From: Agrocybe praecox
Taxonomy: Eukaryota > Basidiomycota > Agaricomycetes > Agaricales > Agrocybaceae
Direction: 5' to 3'
Assembly: GCA_964017145.1 (NCBI GenBank)
Contig: CAXHKQ010000012.1
Span: 1-64,000, forward strand
Length of the DNA: 64,000 nucleotides
Notes under the pieces: model-generated
Databases searched by the model: none
What the model was told of the DNA's origin: nothing
The model's input: the letters and a program-made list of their open reading frames with translations, nothing else
Shown here: in pieces, positions 55,401 through 64,000 of the stretch
Numbering within the stretch: the first letter of the stretch is position 1
How the letters are laid out: each line of letters starts with the position of its first letter
Translations under genes and position numbers: made by a program

Positions 55401-58400
55401 GCTCAAACAAGTACTACTTCTCTACCTCGTCGGATACGAAGAGCCAACGCTCGAGTCAACTCGAAGAGGGATTCTCTATCTAACTACGTCGCCGGTCCCG
55501 AGAACACTACTTCAGAACGGATAGTCAAAATTAAGAAAGGACGAGCCCTTCCAGAAGGTATGGGATCTCTGGGCGCTAGGGCCTTACATATTAAAGCTCG
55601 AGTACATTCTATCGAATACGCGCCAGTGCAAACACGTTTGGATTCGGGGGCTGACATCACATTAATGTCCGAAGAATTTTATAAATCGATCCCTGACCTT
55701 CCGCGCGTAAAGGAAGGACTACGAATGAAGCTTTACCACCTTACGGGTAATGCCAAGGTCCTTGGTTATATACGCACCTCTTTATTTGCGTCAGCTGAGG
55801 ACGGTACAGTTCTGCAATTCGATTTGGAAGCGTACGTTGTTAGAGACATGCGAGTGCCCTTGCTTATAGGAGAAGACTTCCAAACAACTTATGAATTGGG
55901 CCTACGAAGATACGCCACCGGCCAGAGCGAAGTACTGGTAGGGAAGGAAGCGGTATATACTATACCAGCTTCTTCTGCGCAGAGCGTCGACCTGGGCTTC
56001 GAAATCCGACAAGCCTTCACCTCCCAATCTTTCGTGAGATCACGCGCGGTCAGACGAGCGAGAGCCAAAGCGCGTCAGTCGGATAAAGACGCCCCCGTGG
56101 TAGCTGCTCATGATGTCTGCATTGCTGCTGGCTCAGTTCATAACGTTAAGGTGCAAGCTCCTTTTGGAGAAGAGCGCGAATGGATAGTTGAAAAAGTCGT
56201 TATCGGAACGGACACTGCGGATATATTGGCTGCCCCGACGACGTGGATTAATGCTACATGTCCCTATCTACCTATTGCGAATCCTAGTCCGCGTCCGATT
56301 TACATACGAGCAGGGGACGTAGTGGGACACTTGCTCGACCCTATGGTTCTAAACAAATCGGACGATCCTGAAGCGACTAAGATGGCTGCTGCCGCTGACG
56401 CGATTAGAGCCGTCATCGCTGGTACCCTCCGAGACCAAGATTTAGGAGCTGCCTCTACGATACGAGAACCAAGTGATGATAGGTTGGAACAAGATGAATC
56501 CTGGGGACCTAAAACTACTGCCGTAGCTACAGATGAAGTTCACGGTGACGTCTCAACCTTAGTAAATCTGGGACCTGATATACCCGAGGAGTATCGAGCC
56601 AAACTAGCTTCTGTGTTGAAGAAGAATGAGCGAGCGTTTGGAGTCAACGGACGATTAGGACAAGTCGAAGCTCGTGTTGAAGTACCTCTAAAACCGGGTA
56701 CGCAACCCATCTCTGTCCCTATGTATGGCGCCTCGCCTGCGAAACGTGAAGTCATTGACAAGCAAATTAACGCTTGGTTTGAAGCCGGAGTTATCGAACC
56801 ATCAGTTAGTCCTTGGGGATTTCCTGTGGTAGTAGTTTACAGAAACGGCAAGCCTCGCCTGGTAGTCGATTACAGAAAGTTAAACGCTCATACTATACCG
56901 GACGAATTCCCTATCCCTCGCCAGTCGGAGATTATTCAAGCGCTATCAGGTTCTCAAGTGCTGTCCTCCTTCGACGCCTTATCAGGCTTTACTCAGCTCG
57001 AAATGGCAGATAAGGATAAAGAAAAAACGGCTTTTCGCTGTCATCTGGGCTTATGGCAATTCAAGCGTATGCCATTTGGGTTGCGTAACGGACCTTCCAT
57101 CTTCCAACGCATTATGCAAGGATTACTCGCGCCTTTCTTATGGCTTTTCGCCCTAGTCTATATCGATGATATCGTAGTATTTTCAAGGAACTGGGAGGAT
57201 CACTTGGTTCATCTGGATAAAGTGCTCGGCGCGATCGCTTCTTCCGGAATTACCCTATCACCTCCCAAATGTTTCGTAGGCTACTCATCCATCCTGTTAC
57301 TTGGTCAGAAAGTGTCTCGTCTGGGACTCTCTACTCACGCAGAGAAAGTTGCGGCTATTCAGGAATTAGTGCGTCCACGCAATATTCACGACCTGCAGAA
57401 GTTTTTAGGCATGGTCGTCTACTTTTCGCAGTATATTCCTTTCTATTCTTTCATCGCTTCGCCACTGTTCGCGCTGTTGAAGAAAGGAGTACGCTGGCAT
57501 TGGAATGCGGAACATGAAACAGCCTGGGCAAGCGCCAAAGCTGCCTTGGCCTCTGCTCCTGTCCTAGGTCATCCCATTCAAGGAGTACCGTATCGCCTCT
57601 ATACCGATGCTTCGGATTTTGCTTTAGGCGCTAGCCTACAGCAGGTACAACCTATCCTCGTCCGGGATCTAAAGGGCACTACAACGTATGATCGTTTGCA
57701 TAAAGCTTGGGAAGCTCAGGATCCAGTTCCTTCTTTGTTCCCAATTCTCATCAAGGACGTGGTGGAACGTCGTTCTACAGACGAATGGGCTGAGTCCTTC
57801 GACGACACGACTGTTCACGTTGAACGAGTTATCGCGTATTGGAGTCGTTCCCTTAAACCTGCCGAGCGTAACTATAGTGCGACAGAACGAGAGGCTCTTG
57901 GAGCTAAGGAAGCCTTGGTCAAATTTCAACCTTTTATCGAAGGGGAGATTATAACACTAGTCACAGATCATGCAGCTCTTCAGTGGGCTCGTGTTTATGA
58001 GAATGCCAACCGGCGTCTAGCGGCGTGGGGGGCAGTATTTGCTGCATACCCGGGCCTACGTATCGTACATCGGCCTGGTCGAGTACATTCTAACGTGGAT
58101 CCATTGTCTCGAATGCCTCGAGTGCCGCCGCATAGTTCCCCGGTCAGAGATGACCTCGTCACCATCACTCCCACTGAAGAAAAACGAGAATTAGCCCAAT
58201 TAGCCGAAGATAAAGGAACCTATAGCCCGGCCAGTAGAGCAGCGTTTTCGGTATGCTGGTGGGAAGAAATAGTAGAAAAATCTGCCTATCCTATCATGAC
58301 TAGAAGACAACGAGCGGAATTGGAAGCGGAATCCTCCAATCCTTTACAAGAGATTAACAACGATTCAGAGAGCCCCACTGAAAGTCAGAGCTTGGATTTC

Positions 58401-60026
58401 CCGTTTGAGAACGAAGATCACTGGACGTACCCGGTTGGAACGAAACCCGCGATCGATAATTTGGAGGAGAATTGGGATAATCGAACCCATTTACTTATTT
58501 CCATGAAACCATCGATCGTCAAGTCTTTTGTTGAAGGATACAAGATCGACCCCTTTTTCGCTAAGAGATACGTCGACGAACAACCTAATCCCCAGACGGT
58601 ACTTACACCTTCGCACTTCCGTAAAGGAGCAGATGGGTTGCTTTACTTTCTAGATGCTGATTGGAATGCTAAGTTATGCGTCCCTCACTCGCAAGTTAAT
58701 TTCGTTTTGAAATGGATACACAATTCACCGTTCGAAAGTGCTCATGCGGGTTACAAACGCTTCTCCGCCAGGCTTTTAGAGGTATTCTATTGGAACTCGA
58801 TGATGAAAGATGCATCTATTTTCTGTTCTTCCTGCGATGTGTGCCAAAAGATCAAGGCGGATCATCGCAAAGGAGTCGGAGCTCTCCGACCTGCCCATAT
58901 TCCGGCTCGACCTTTTGCTACCGTCTCCCTCGATTTAATTACCGGGCTGCCAACTTCAGGAAGTGCCAAATACACCGCTGTTTTGGTTATAGTTGATAAA
59001 TTGACTAAATTCGCTATCATCGTGCCCACTCATGATACTCTTGACCGCGAAGGATTTGCTAAAATCTTTGTGGAAAGGGTGGCTAATATATTCGGACTAC
59101 CCGAAAGAATAATCGCTGATCACGACAAAAGATGGTCAACAGATTTTTGGAAATCAGTGGTATCAAGCTACGGAGGAGTCATGGCATTGTCCTCTTCGCA
59201 CCACCCACAGACTGATGGACAAACAGAAATCTTGAACGCGACCATCGAACAGATGCTTAGAGCCTACGTTGCCGGAAATCGCAAGAGTTGGGCAGAGTGG
59301 CTAAGCGTATTAGCCTTCTCTTACAACTCATCGGTCCATTCATCCACCGCTTACTCTCCGAACTTCTTACTTCTGGGTTATAATCCTAGGTTATCCACTA
59401 GCTCGATACTGAAGGAAGTCGATCCTACCGGTCGGCCATTTCTCCCTAGCCAGAGGGCCGAAGAGTTTATTCGCTCTATCGAGGAAGTTCGGACTCTTGC
59501 TAGAAATTCCTTGGTTCTAGCTCAAGAAAAACAGGCTAAAGCGTATAACAAAGGGCGTAGGCCGGTCGATGACATTCGCGTAGGAGATCTTGTCCTTGTG
59601 AATCCACATACTCTCAAACTTGTAGACGCGAAAGGGACTGGGAAGAAGCTAGTGCAAAGGACCATCGGACCTTTTGAGGTGCTGGAAAAGATCAATCCAG
59701 TAGTCTTTCGACTACGGCTACCGGACACCTACCCCATGCATCCAGTATTCAACGTTAGCCATCTAAAGAAATACCATCTCTCGCCCAAGGAGTTGGGAGA
59801 GAGGGAAATTCTGCCATCTACCCGAGAGTTTTTAGCGTCTCCGGAATACGAAGTCGAAGCTATACTCGGACACAAGCTCTCTAACAGAAAGACTGGAAAT
59901 CGCAGGATGTACAGAGTTCGATGGACTGGATATGGCCCCGCTGACGATTCTTGGGTATCCGAATACGACCTACGAAACTCCCCCGAACTACGACGAGAAT
60001 ATCTGTCTCTTCATAACCTCAACTAA
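52494..60026 (+). CDS. Gypsy B Gag-Pol polyprotein (single ORF)
   Basis: 2,510 codons without interruption. A Ser/Asn-rich N-terminal extension (about residues 1-530) leads into a Pro/Gly segment with a 17-Gly run (about 54248-54296). Gag core: MNPKINLSNLPTWNGKNDSL and KLWWDTLPVPEQTYLSQNWD; knuckle CFICTSPKHFFRDC (about 55158). Protease: TRLDSGADITLMS (about 55640). RT: LVVDYRKLNAHTIP and YIDDIVVFSR (about 57160). RNase H: LYTDASDFALGASLQQ. Integrase: HHCC (SAHAGYKRFSARLL...CDVCQKIK) and DDE (SLDLITGLP, IADHDKRWS, TDGQTEILNATIEQ). Chromodomain: MYRVRWTGYGPADDSWV. All catalytic residues are present. Gag and Pol share one frame, so Gag excess must come from processing or another mechanism. Confidence 0.95.
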   Translation: MASSRNSNRSSTNGTNSNRGRNTINSRSTTPGIELPAPAARRTNNSRRRVTIEEGPPDPQTVGDSLPSVAGAPILDLAESVAASARSEGIGAPSSTNGSSVGGDESFRSASATPSLSSLFGTHSTNGSDNTVNGKSIKREDEYPRIFHGIPVVGELPLFHEPLHTSLLKYHAPFDPLTDRDPLEEFGASEGSLSGRPAEEAILLRDIVLRWTAPHLACFWENLSQAIQSFVKSQVRITDLISYDLTTEETFYALPKERLHEIGQILLALSQILESLADYFYHGKRASFTVDTNYSLLRLLAWHGNPSELVLTVPVLQRRCEIAVSHVAQYFNKLRKIFSDNDEVMSVASYYSSNPSERSIIARSSPRTILARLAAREDYPSGFSRDNLATRTSLIKEIEEKESKLLPTSPFIYRAHIDSSLSKPHHDPAQNEVVNNSISSFLTNRRPTANTERTIPMPESISAIPSRHAISSLPGVGNFDANVNSMETGGPFVTHRGILNVPTNAVSNPPVSGWTSYQFKKPPGSSDSSAVNSKETETKDKSGYYGPPGGPGDPPGDPSGPGGGPNGPPGWPPGYTGWPGYNLGRGGGGGGGGGGGGGGGGPPPVGTAAALPAVDEEWQMNPKINLSNLPTWNGKNDSLIEYLSEMGGFAKLGQRMKRGIGQLATFKWSGPAKLWWDTLPVPEQTYLSQNWDYLLRGIREHFMNENWVQERTREFEEMKFRQRSHEHETPLQFLQRRIRYHQFLFADDADGPLAVSRILRTQPTEWSHTLNNYTCPTLFQLQATAARMQQSLESHFLLNERLRNPPSRSYHFSKKRAMVTEKVKEEESSEEEVGTEEPEKEAHALNSKSRTKGPIKPRSSRFPEGKTIDGYSFSRDDTVVSAKLPNGTCFICTSPKHFFRDCPHYGRFEALRSANMLHVDWEPDQESEWDREYLAMIVEQNQNVLSAYNSSETAEAISKEAHNMTKELPAQTSTTSLPRRIRRANARVNSKRDSLSNYVAGPENTTSERIVKIKKGRALPEGMGSLGARALHIKARVHSIEYAPVQTRLDSGADITLMSEEFYKSIPDLPRVKEGLRMKLYHLTGNAKVLGYIRTSLFASAEDGTVLQFDLEAYVVRDMRVPLLIGEDFQTTYELGLRRYATGQSEVLVGKEAVYTIPASSAQSVDLGFEIRQAFTSQSFVRSRAVRRARAKARQSDKDAPVVAAHDVCIAAGSVHNVKVQAPFGEEREWIVEKVVIGTDTADILAAPTTWINATCPYLPIANPSPRPIYIRAGDVVGHLLDPMVLNKSDDPEATKMAAAADAIRAVIAGTLRDQDLGAASTIREPSDDRLEQDESWGPKTTAVATDEVHGDVSTLVNLGPDIPEEYRAKLASVLKKNERAFGVNGRLGQVEARVEVPLKPGTQPISVPMYGASPAKREVIDKQINAWFEAGVIEPSVSPWGFPVVVVYRNGKPRLVVDYRKLNAHTIPDEFPIPRQSEIIQALSGSQVLSSFDALSGFTQLEMADKDKEKTAFRCHLGLWQFKRMPFGLRNGPSIFQRIMQGLLAPFLWLFALVYIDDIVVFSRNWEDHLVHLDKVLGAIASSGITLSPPKCFVGYSSILLLGQKVSRLGLSTHAEKVAAIQELVRPRNIHDLQKFLGMVVYFSQYIPFYSFIASPLFALLKKGVRWHWNAEHETAWASAKAALASAPVLGHPIQGVPYRLYTDASDFALGASLQQVQPILVRDLKGTTTYDRLHKAWEAQDPVPSLFPILIKDVVERRSTDEWAESFDDTTVHVERVIAYWSRSLKPAERNYSATEREALGAKEALVKFQPFIEGEIITLVTDHAALQWARVYENANRRLAAWGAVFAAYPGLRIVHRPGRVHSNVDPLSRMPRVPPHSSPVRDDLVTITPTEEKRELAQLAEDKGTYSPASRAAFSVCWWEEIVEKSAYPIMTRRQRAELEAESSNPLQEINNDSESPTESQSLDFPFENEDHWTYPVGTKPAIDNLEENWDNRTHLLISMKPSIVKSFVEGYKIDPFFAKRYVDEQPNPQTVLTPSHFRKGADGLLYFLDADWNAKLCVPHSQVNFVLKWIHNSPFESAHAGYKRFSARLLEVFYWNSMMKDASIFCSSCDVCQKIKADHRKGVGALRPAHIPARPFATVSLDLITGLPTSGSAKYTAVLVIVDKLTKFAIIVPTHDTLDREGFAKIFVERVANIFGLPERIIADHDKRWSTDFWKSVVSSYGGVMALSSSHHPQTDGQTEILNATIEQMLRAYVAGNRKSWAEWLSVLAFSYNSSVHSSTAYSPNFLLLGYNPRLSTSSILKEVDPTGRPFLPSQRAEEFIRSIEEVRTLARNSLVLAQEKQAKAYNKGRRPVDDIRVGDLVLVNPHTLKLVDAKGTGKKLVQRTIGPFEVLEKINPVVFRLRLPDTYPMHPVFNVSHLKKYHLSPKELGEREILPSTREFLASPEYEVEAILGHKLSNRKTGNRRMYRVRWTGYGPADDSWVSEYDLRNSPELRREYLSLHNLN

Positions 60027-60597
60027 ATAATGATTCGATGCTGATGCTACGAATTTCCATTTTTAACAACAAGACTTCCTCCATTTCCTTTCCCATTAGC
60101 GGCGCTATTGACTAACTTCCCTTCTCTATTTTTACTTCTTCTATTTTCATTTCCTTTTCTATTTTTATTTCACTTTCTAAAATTAACTTATTCACTATGT
60201 CCGTAAAGATGATAGCTGATGGCGTATTACTTAATCAATTCCACGGGATCCAATGGTCGGAACCGCTTCCTTCCTCTTAGTTACCACCGTCTTCCGTCGT
60301 CCACTACCCTCTCGGTGATTCAGACTTGGTTGCGCCTGCGCGAATCGTCCTCGAGAAATATTTTATTCTACCCTGATCCTCTTCGCTGCTCTCGGTAATT
60401 CAAACTTGGTTGCGCCTCGAGCTGCGCCTGTGCGAATTATCCTCGAGAAATAATTGTCTCCTTTGAACGCCCCGCTCCCCTCAGAGATTCAAACACGGTT
60501 GTGCTTCGAGCTGCGCCTGCGAGAATCGTATTTGAGATTCAGTTAGTGGGGTTGTTCATCGCGGATCTACATCCAACAAGAGGTCGCGAACTTCAAG
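60027..60597 (+). other. Intergenic region of gypsy B with three direct repeats
   Basis: After a pyrimidine-rich stretch (60060-60190), three imperfect units of about 95-110 bp occur at about 60300-60540. Each contains TCGGTAATTCAAACTTGGTT, GCGCCTGCGCGAAT and CCTCGAGAAATA. They end about 55 bp before the second ORF. They resemble the TGCGCC-rich leader repeats. Candidate promoter, splice or translation element for ORF2. Confidence 0.55.
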
Positions 60598-63522
60598 ATG
60601 AATCGAGTTAGGATGTTTTCAGTGGACCGTCTAGAGAGTCTTGCTGGATACGCGCTCAAACCCGCGATACAGGACGCCATGTTGTTCTTCCTCCCCCCCT
60701 TTCGTCTCCTGACTACGCGCGTAGTATCCTCCTTCTCAAGTATGTGGGAATTATGGTCCCCGAATTCGAACCGATGCGAATACTATCCGGGTGTAAGAGA
60801 TGAGGAAGCCAAGTTGGGGTTGAGATTACCTCCTAGTTCGAGGAGGTATGATGGACATCTTGGACGGTTCGACCCCACTACCTCTCCTCAACACTATGAT
60901 TCGAACGAACCCTGGCTCCCCTTCATATTGCGCGAATCGGACGGAAGCAGACCCGAGCATGTTCCGCTCATCAGAGTTTGGATATCAGAAGGAAATACGG
61001 CTAGGGGAAGGATACAATGGTCTCACATGCAGGCCTTGGAAAGGCGCGTCTCGTACCTCTTCAACATGATGGACAGCTGGGCGGATATGGAACGATTACA
61101 GCCTGATCATTGGCATAATAGACCGATGGGTCCCACTCTGACAGATCTAAAGGGACTAACAGGAACTATCAACTTCGAGGAGGCGGTGGATCGTTACACC
61201 TACTTTCAACGAGGTATCAAGCGAATGTCGGCTTGGGGTCGCTATGCGGCAGCGGTAGTAAAGGACATGGAAACGCCGCTCGTAAACCTCAGCGAAGTCG
61301 TTACAGCTGATGATCAACTCATGGGATTATGGCTCAACGGAACGGACGAAGTTACTGGGATATGGTATTTGAAACACCGGGTGCCTGGGTATATCATCCA
61401 TGAACATGACTCTGCTACCTCACGAGCTAAGGTAGCACCTCGAATCCAGCGAAACCGTAGCTTCGTCGAGGGTACCCCAGCTCTGCGTGAAGTCATGGCG
61501 CCCGACCACATTGATCGTCTGATGTTCTCATCCGGTCACAACATGGGCAACTTACAGCAAGATTTAGGCGTGGCTGCCGAGGCTAAAGTCGAGCGATATA
61601 TGAGGACGGATCGGTTGCGATCTTCCCCTGCTGCTCAAGGTTGGGACAAGGACCATTACGTCGACCCTCGCGCTCCCATTAAGCTGGGCTTATCGCTCGC
61701 GGCGCCATCTTTACTACCCCCTCCGGTGGTCATGCTGCAAAAGAATCTGCCCTGGAGTAATTGGACGGAGGAATCGGAATCGGACGAAAAACCTTACATG
61801 TTACGAAGGGGCAAGAACTACTCTATCGAACCCCATTATCGAACGTACTATGACAGGATCAACGCCAGACGTCTACATGTGGAGGACAGAATACCTGTCC
61901 CAGAGGGATATAAAGCAGACCCAAAGATCTTTGGCTTGCCGGCGCCTCGAATGGATTTCTTCGAACGAGCTAACAATAAGGATCTGGTTCCCAGAGTGGC
62001 CTCTTCTTGGGTCTACCTGGACGAGCGTCCCTTGGTCAAGGACGAAGGTCGGATATTTGATCCTGAAACAGCTGGAGATCAGGAGTCGACCTACGAGGAT
62101 AGGATGGACTACAGCGACGCGGAAGACGATATGGACCTGGGCAATAACAGCTTGCGGCTTTACCCTCTCCCGGTCGAGAAAAGAGCACGAGAAGAGTCTC
62201 CGATGCGGATAGATGAAAGGTGTTCGATGATCCAAGGGGCAGGGTTACCTCGCAGCCCTGCCCAATTCCATGCCCCTGCCCCCGCCAACAGAGGTAAACG
62301 TTCTGACCCTGTGGCTTCGTCGTCACGCCGCCAAGCTTCCCCTCCTCGTCAACCTCGCTGGAACAGGAACTCTAGCGCTCAGGACGTGGATCGGAGGCCT
62401 AGGCAGATGGCCCCTACGAACCTCCGCGATATAGATTCAAGAAGACCTTCGGGTCTAACCTCATCACGTCCGATAAGAGACCGTTCTCCACTTCCTCGTC
62501 CTTCTCGGTCCCGCTCACCTCGCTGGTCTCGAAGGCCTTCCTTGCCGCGTCATGAAATCGTTTCAGTTCCCCGTCGAAATTCTCCGAAGTCACCTTCGCG
62601 CCTACCTAACCGTCGTTCTTACACCCCTTCGCGGTCTCGCTCATTCGATAGGAACCCTAGACCGCTCCATTCACGCTATGATCCCTCCTCCGCTCGACGC
62701 CAAGTAGGGCCGCAGCTCTCTCGATCTGCAACGCCAATGAGATCTCGCTCGCGCTCCGACTCGAGAGAACCTCATAACCGTTCTCCTTCCCTTCCCCCGC
62801 TCACTGACTCTCACTCTCCCCCGGTACCCGCCTCCATCACTGCATCCTCCACCTTACTCTCGCGATTTGGACCAGCTCTGCATGCTCCTCCCGATACCCC
62901 CGCTGTGTCTCCTTCAAGTACAATGATTGTCCGTTACGACCCCGCCATCGCTGCCGCTGGTACAGGTTCTCTTCTCGTCCCAGCCCCAGCATCATCATCT
63001 CTCTTGGACCTATTCCCTGTTCCGGCTCAATCGGCTGTCCCTGTTCTCACAACCATCAGTACTCAAGGCTTCACACGTTTCCTTATCATCTGGAATCTTC
63101 CTGTGTATCATACTTGGGAGCAGGTTGTGACCTGGGTTACCAGCGTGCTTACGATGATGCCAGGTGTTAAAGTAAAGCGCCTGATACGCACCAACGAAGC
63201 GGGACAGCAAGTTTTTTGGTTGGGATTCAATCACCCCCGCCAAGCTGCTACATTTCGCGGGTTGGTCGAGAATCGTCAAACTGATGGAGGGACCACCATC
63301 CGCTGTGATTTCGTATCTACTCAGGAATGGTGCTCGGCAACGGGATCCGGTGTAGTTAATTCTTGGAATCCTGATGTGGGTTATTCGCGTGGATTGGTCG
63401 GATCATCACCTCTTGCAACAAACGAAGTGGTGCGCCAGACTCCGTCGCTCGCACAACGTCTTGGAATCACTGAGCCCCTTGTTTCTCGTCTACAAACTAG
63501 GCAAGGAAGGCGTGCTCCATAA
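60598..63522 (+). CDS. Gypsy B ORF2: SR-rich protein with RRM-like C-terminus
   Basis: 974 codons, same strand as Pol, ending 25 bp before the 3' LTR. Residues about 1-500 look folded and are unrecognised (WELWSPNSNRCEYYPGVRDE, VSYLFNMMDSWADMERLQPD). An acidic stretch (YSDAEDDMD) follows. Residues about 560-740 are rich in Arg/Ser/Pro (PSRSRSPRWSRRPSLPRHE, MRSRSRSDSREPHNRSPS). Residues about 830-900 read FLIIWNLPVYHTWEQVVTWV and QQVFWLGFNHPRQAATFRGL, spaced like RNP2 and RNP1 of an RRM. No transmembrane segment or signal peptide typical of envelope proteins is evident. The position matches where some gypsy elements carry extra ORFs. RNA binding or nuclear transport/splicing of the element RNA is inferred, not shown. 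Confidence 0.85.
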   Translation: MNRVRMFSVDRLESLAGYALKPAIQDAMLFFLPPFRLLTTRVVSSFSSMWELWSPNSNRCEYYPGVRDEEAKLGLRLPPSSRRYDGHLGRFDPTTSPQHYDSNEPWLPFILRESDGSRPEHVPLIRVWISEGNTARGRIQWSHMQALERRVSYLFNMMDSWADMERLQPDHWHNRPMGPTLTDLKGLTGTINFEEAVDRYTYFQRGIKRMSAWGRYAAAVVKDMETPLVNLSEVVTADDQLMGLWLNGTDEVTGIWYLKHRVPGYIIHEHDSATSRAKVAPRIQRNRSFVEGTPALREVMAPDHIDRLMFSSGHNMGNLQQDLGVAAEAKVERYMRTDRLRSSPAAQGWDKDHYVDPRAPIKLGLSLAAPSLLPPPVVMLQKNLPWSNWTEESESDEKPYMLRRGKNYSIEPHYRTYYDRINARRLHVEDRIPVPEGYKADPKIFGLPAPRMDFFERANNKDLVPRVASSWVYLDERPLVKDEGRIFDPETAGDQESTYEDRMDYSDAEDDMDLGNNSLRLYPLPVEKRAREESPMRIDERCSMIQGAGLPRSPAQFHAPAPANRGKRSDPVASSSRRQASPPRQPRWNRNSSAQDVDRRPRQMAPTNLRDIDSRRPSGLTSSRPIRDRSPLPRPSRSRSPRWSRRPSLPRHEIVSVPRRNSPKSPSRLPNRRSYTPSRSRSFDRNPRPLHSRYDPSSARRQVGPQLSRSATPMRSRSRSDSREPHNRSPSLPPLTDSHSPPVPASITASSTLLSRFGPALHAPPDTPAVSPSSTMIVRYDPAIAAAGTGSLLVPAPASSSLLDLFPVPAQSAVPVLTTISTQGFTRFLIIWNLPVYHTWEQVVTWVTSVLTMMPGVKVKRLIRTNEAGQQVFWLGFNHPRQAATFRGLVENRQTDGGTTIRCDFVSTQEWCSATGSGVVNSWNPDVGYSRGLVGSSPLATNEVVRQTPSLAQRLGITEPLVSRLQTRQGRRAP

Positions 63523-63547
63523 CAAGATTCTGCGGACGGGGGGGCTC

Positions 63548-63971
63548 TGTGACGGATATATTATGTATTCATCCGAGGTATCTTGTTTCTTGTCGCCTTA
63601 CTTTTATTTTCGAATCTCGCACGTGCCAGCTTATCTTATCTTATCGCTTCCGGCCCGTGCTCGCGTAGCGTATTATTAGATAATCGTATTTACCTGTACA
63701 TATAATGTCCGGTAGTAATTATCAAATAATCTATCTTACTTCTTGCCGACTCCTCTGCGATCCCTGAAGGCTCAGAGAGTCGTACTCTACCCTCGCCGGC
63801 TGAGCACCCAGTCATCTGCTCTCCCGCTCGGGGTGACGGAGCCTTTAGCTGAAGAGTCACAACAGCCTGACCGTGACGCTCCGACGAACGTCACACTCAC
63901 TCACACCTTACTCACAACTTCTCCCATCGCGCACCTCGATGCCTCGAAGTCCCGAACGGCCTAGCGTCACA
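63548..63971 (+). repeat. Gypsy B 3' LTR
   Basis: 424 bp, matching the 5' LTR by eye and followed by GCCAC. Confidence 0.95.
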
Positions 63972-64000
63972 GCCACTCGTATTCCACCACCTCCTGCTCT
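63972..64000 (+). CDS. Continuation of the split host gene (partial)
   Basis: The sequence after the duplicated GCCAC reads TCGTATTCCACCACC, in frame with the exon ending at 51320 (giving TRIPPPPA). The gene runs off the window. Confidence 0.5.

Larger units (their letters stand above)
51321..63971 (+). mobile_element. Ty3/gypsy chromovirus B with an extra 3' ORF (recent, intact)
   Basis: The element is 12.65 kb. It has two 424-bp LTRs (TGTGACG...CGTCACA) that look identical by eye, a target duplication GCCAC (51316-51320 and 63972-63976), a tRNA-type primer site, an intact single Gag-Pol ORF and an intact second ORF before the 3' LTR. The polypurine tract candidate is GACGGGGGGGCTC just before 63548. 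Everything needed for autonomous transposition appears present. Confidence 0.95.

Noticed and set aside
62510..62760. ORF2 as a captured host SR splicing factor
   Set aside because: The Arg/Ser tract alone is low complexity. The RRM-like part is at the C-terminus and diverged, so capture of a specific host gene cannot be claimed without a search.
60598..63522. Envelope glycoprotein (env) for gypsy B ORF2
   Set aside because: No signal peptide, furin-like site or convincing transmembrane helix seen; SR-rich and RRM-like features point elsewhere.

Overview
The window looks like an accessory, transposon-rich part of an agaricomycete (mushroom-type basidiomycete) nuclear genome. The reasons are: genes broken by many 50-65 nt GT-AG introns; a patatin/NB-ARC/TPR NOD-like receptor; F-box-like and DUF6532-like proteins; and chromodomain Ty3/gypsy and Ty1/copia LTR elements. 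I found no rRNA, tRNA or CRISPR array. Function calls come from motifs read by eye; no database search was run.

Layout. 1-3690 holds a TIR element (107-1546), a decayed BRCT/eIF4A-like relic (minus strand) and a small MITE. 3691-8569 (minus) is an apparently intact seven-exon NLR ending in 17 nearly identical 42-residue TPRs. 8570-12560 is poorly coding apart from a tandemly duplicated gene fragment. 12561-13187 (minus) is an APH/choline-kinase-like gene whose upstream region carries a young copia element (13241-19792, identical LTRs, 5-bp TSD) with a damaged integrase and two nonsense codons. 19793-22386 holds only fragments and repeats.

22387-35869 (minus) carries two adjacent co-oriented genes: a DUF6532-like gene and a 21-exon gene ending in a 2-oxoglutarate/Fe(II) dioxygenase-like domain of possible TET/JBP type. 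The second gene contains a tandem array of symmetric phase-1 exons separated by introns that are all 52 nt. One array exon is split by a 6.5-kb chromodomain gypsy element (28413-34941, 5-bp TSD, one LTR mismatch seen) that appears to be self-primed. An in-frame TGA is also present.

35990-49314 holds poorly recognised multi-exon genes: an F-box-like gene, a large agaricomycete family protein interrupted by a TIR element, two related gene fragments, and three copies of a retroelement-leader-like motif. 49315 to the end is a host gene (plus) broken in its last visible exon by a 12.65-kb gypsy element (51321-63971, identical LTRs, 5-bp TSD). That element has an intact 2,510-codon Gag-Pol ORF and an intact extra 974-codon ORF with an Arg/Ser-rich region and an RRM-like C-terminus.

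The most notable items are the amplified exon-intron array in the dioxygenase gene, the accessory SR/RRM-like ORF in the second gypsy element, the homogenised TPR array of the NLR, and three young LTR insertions that each have a readable priming mechanism.
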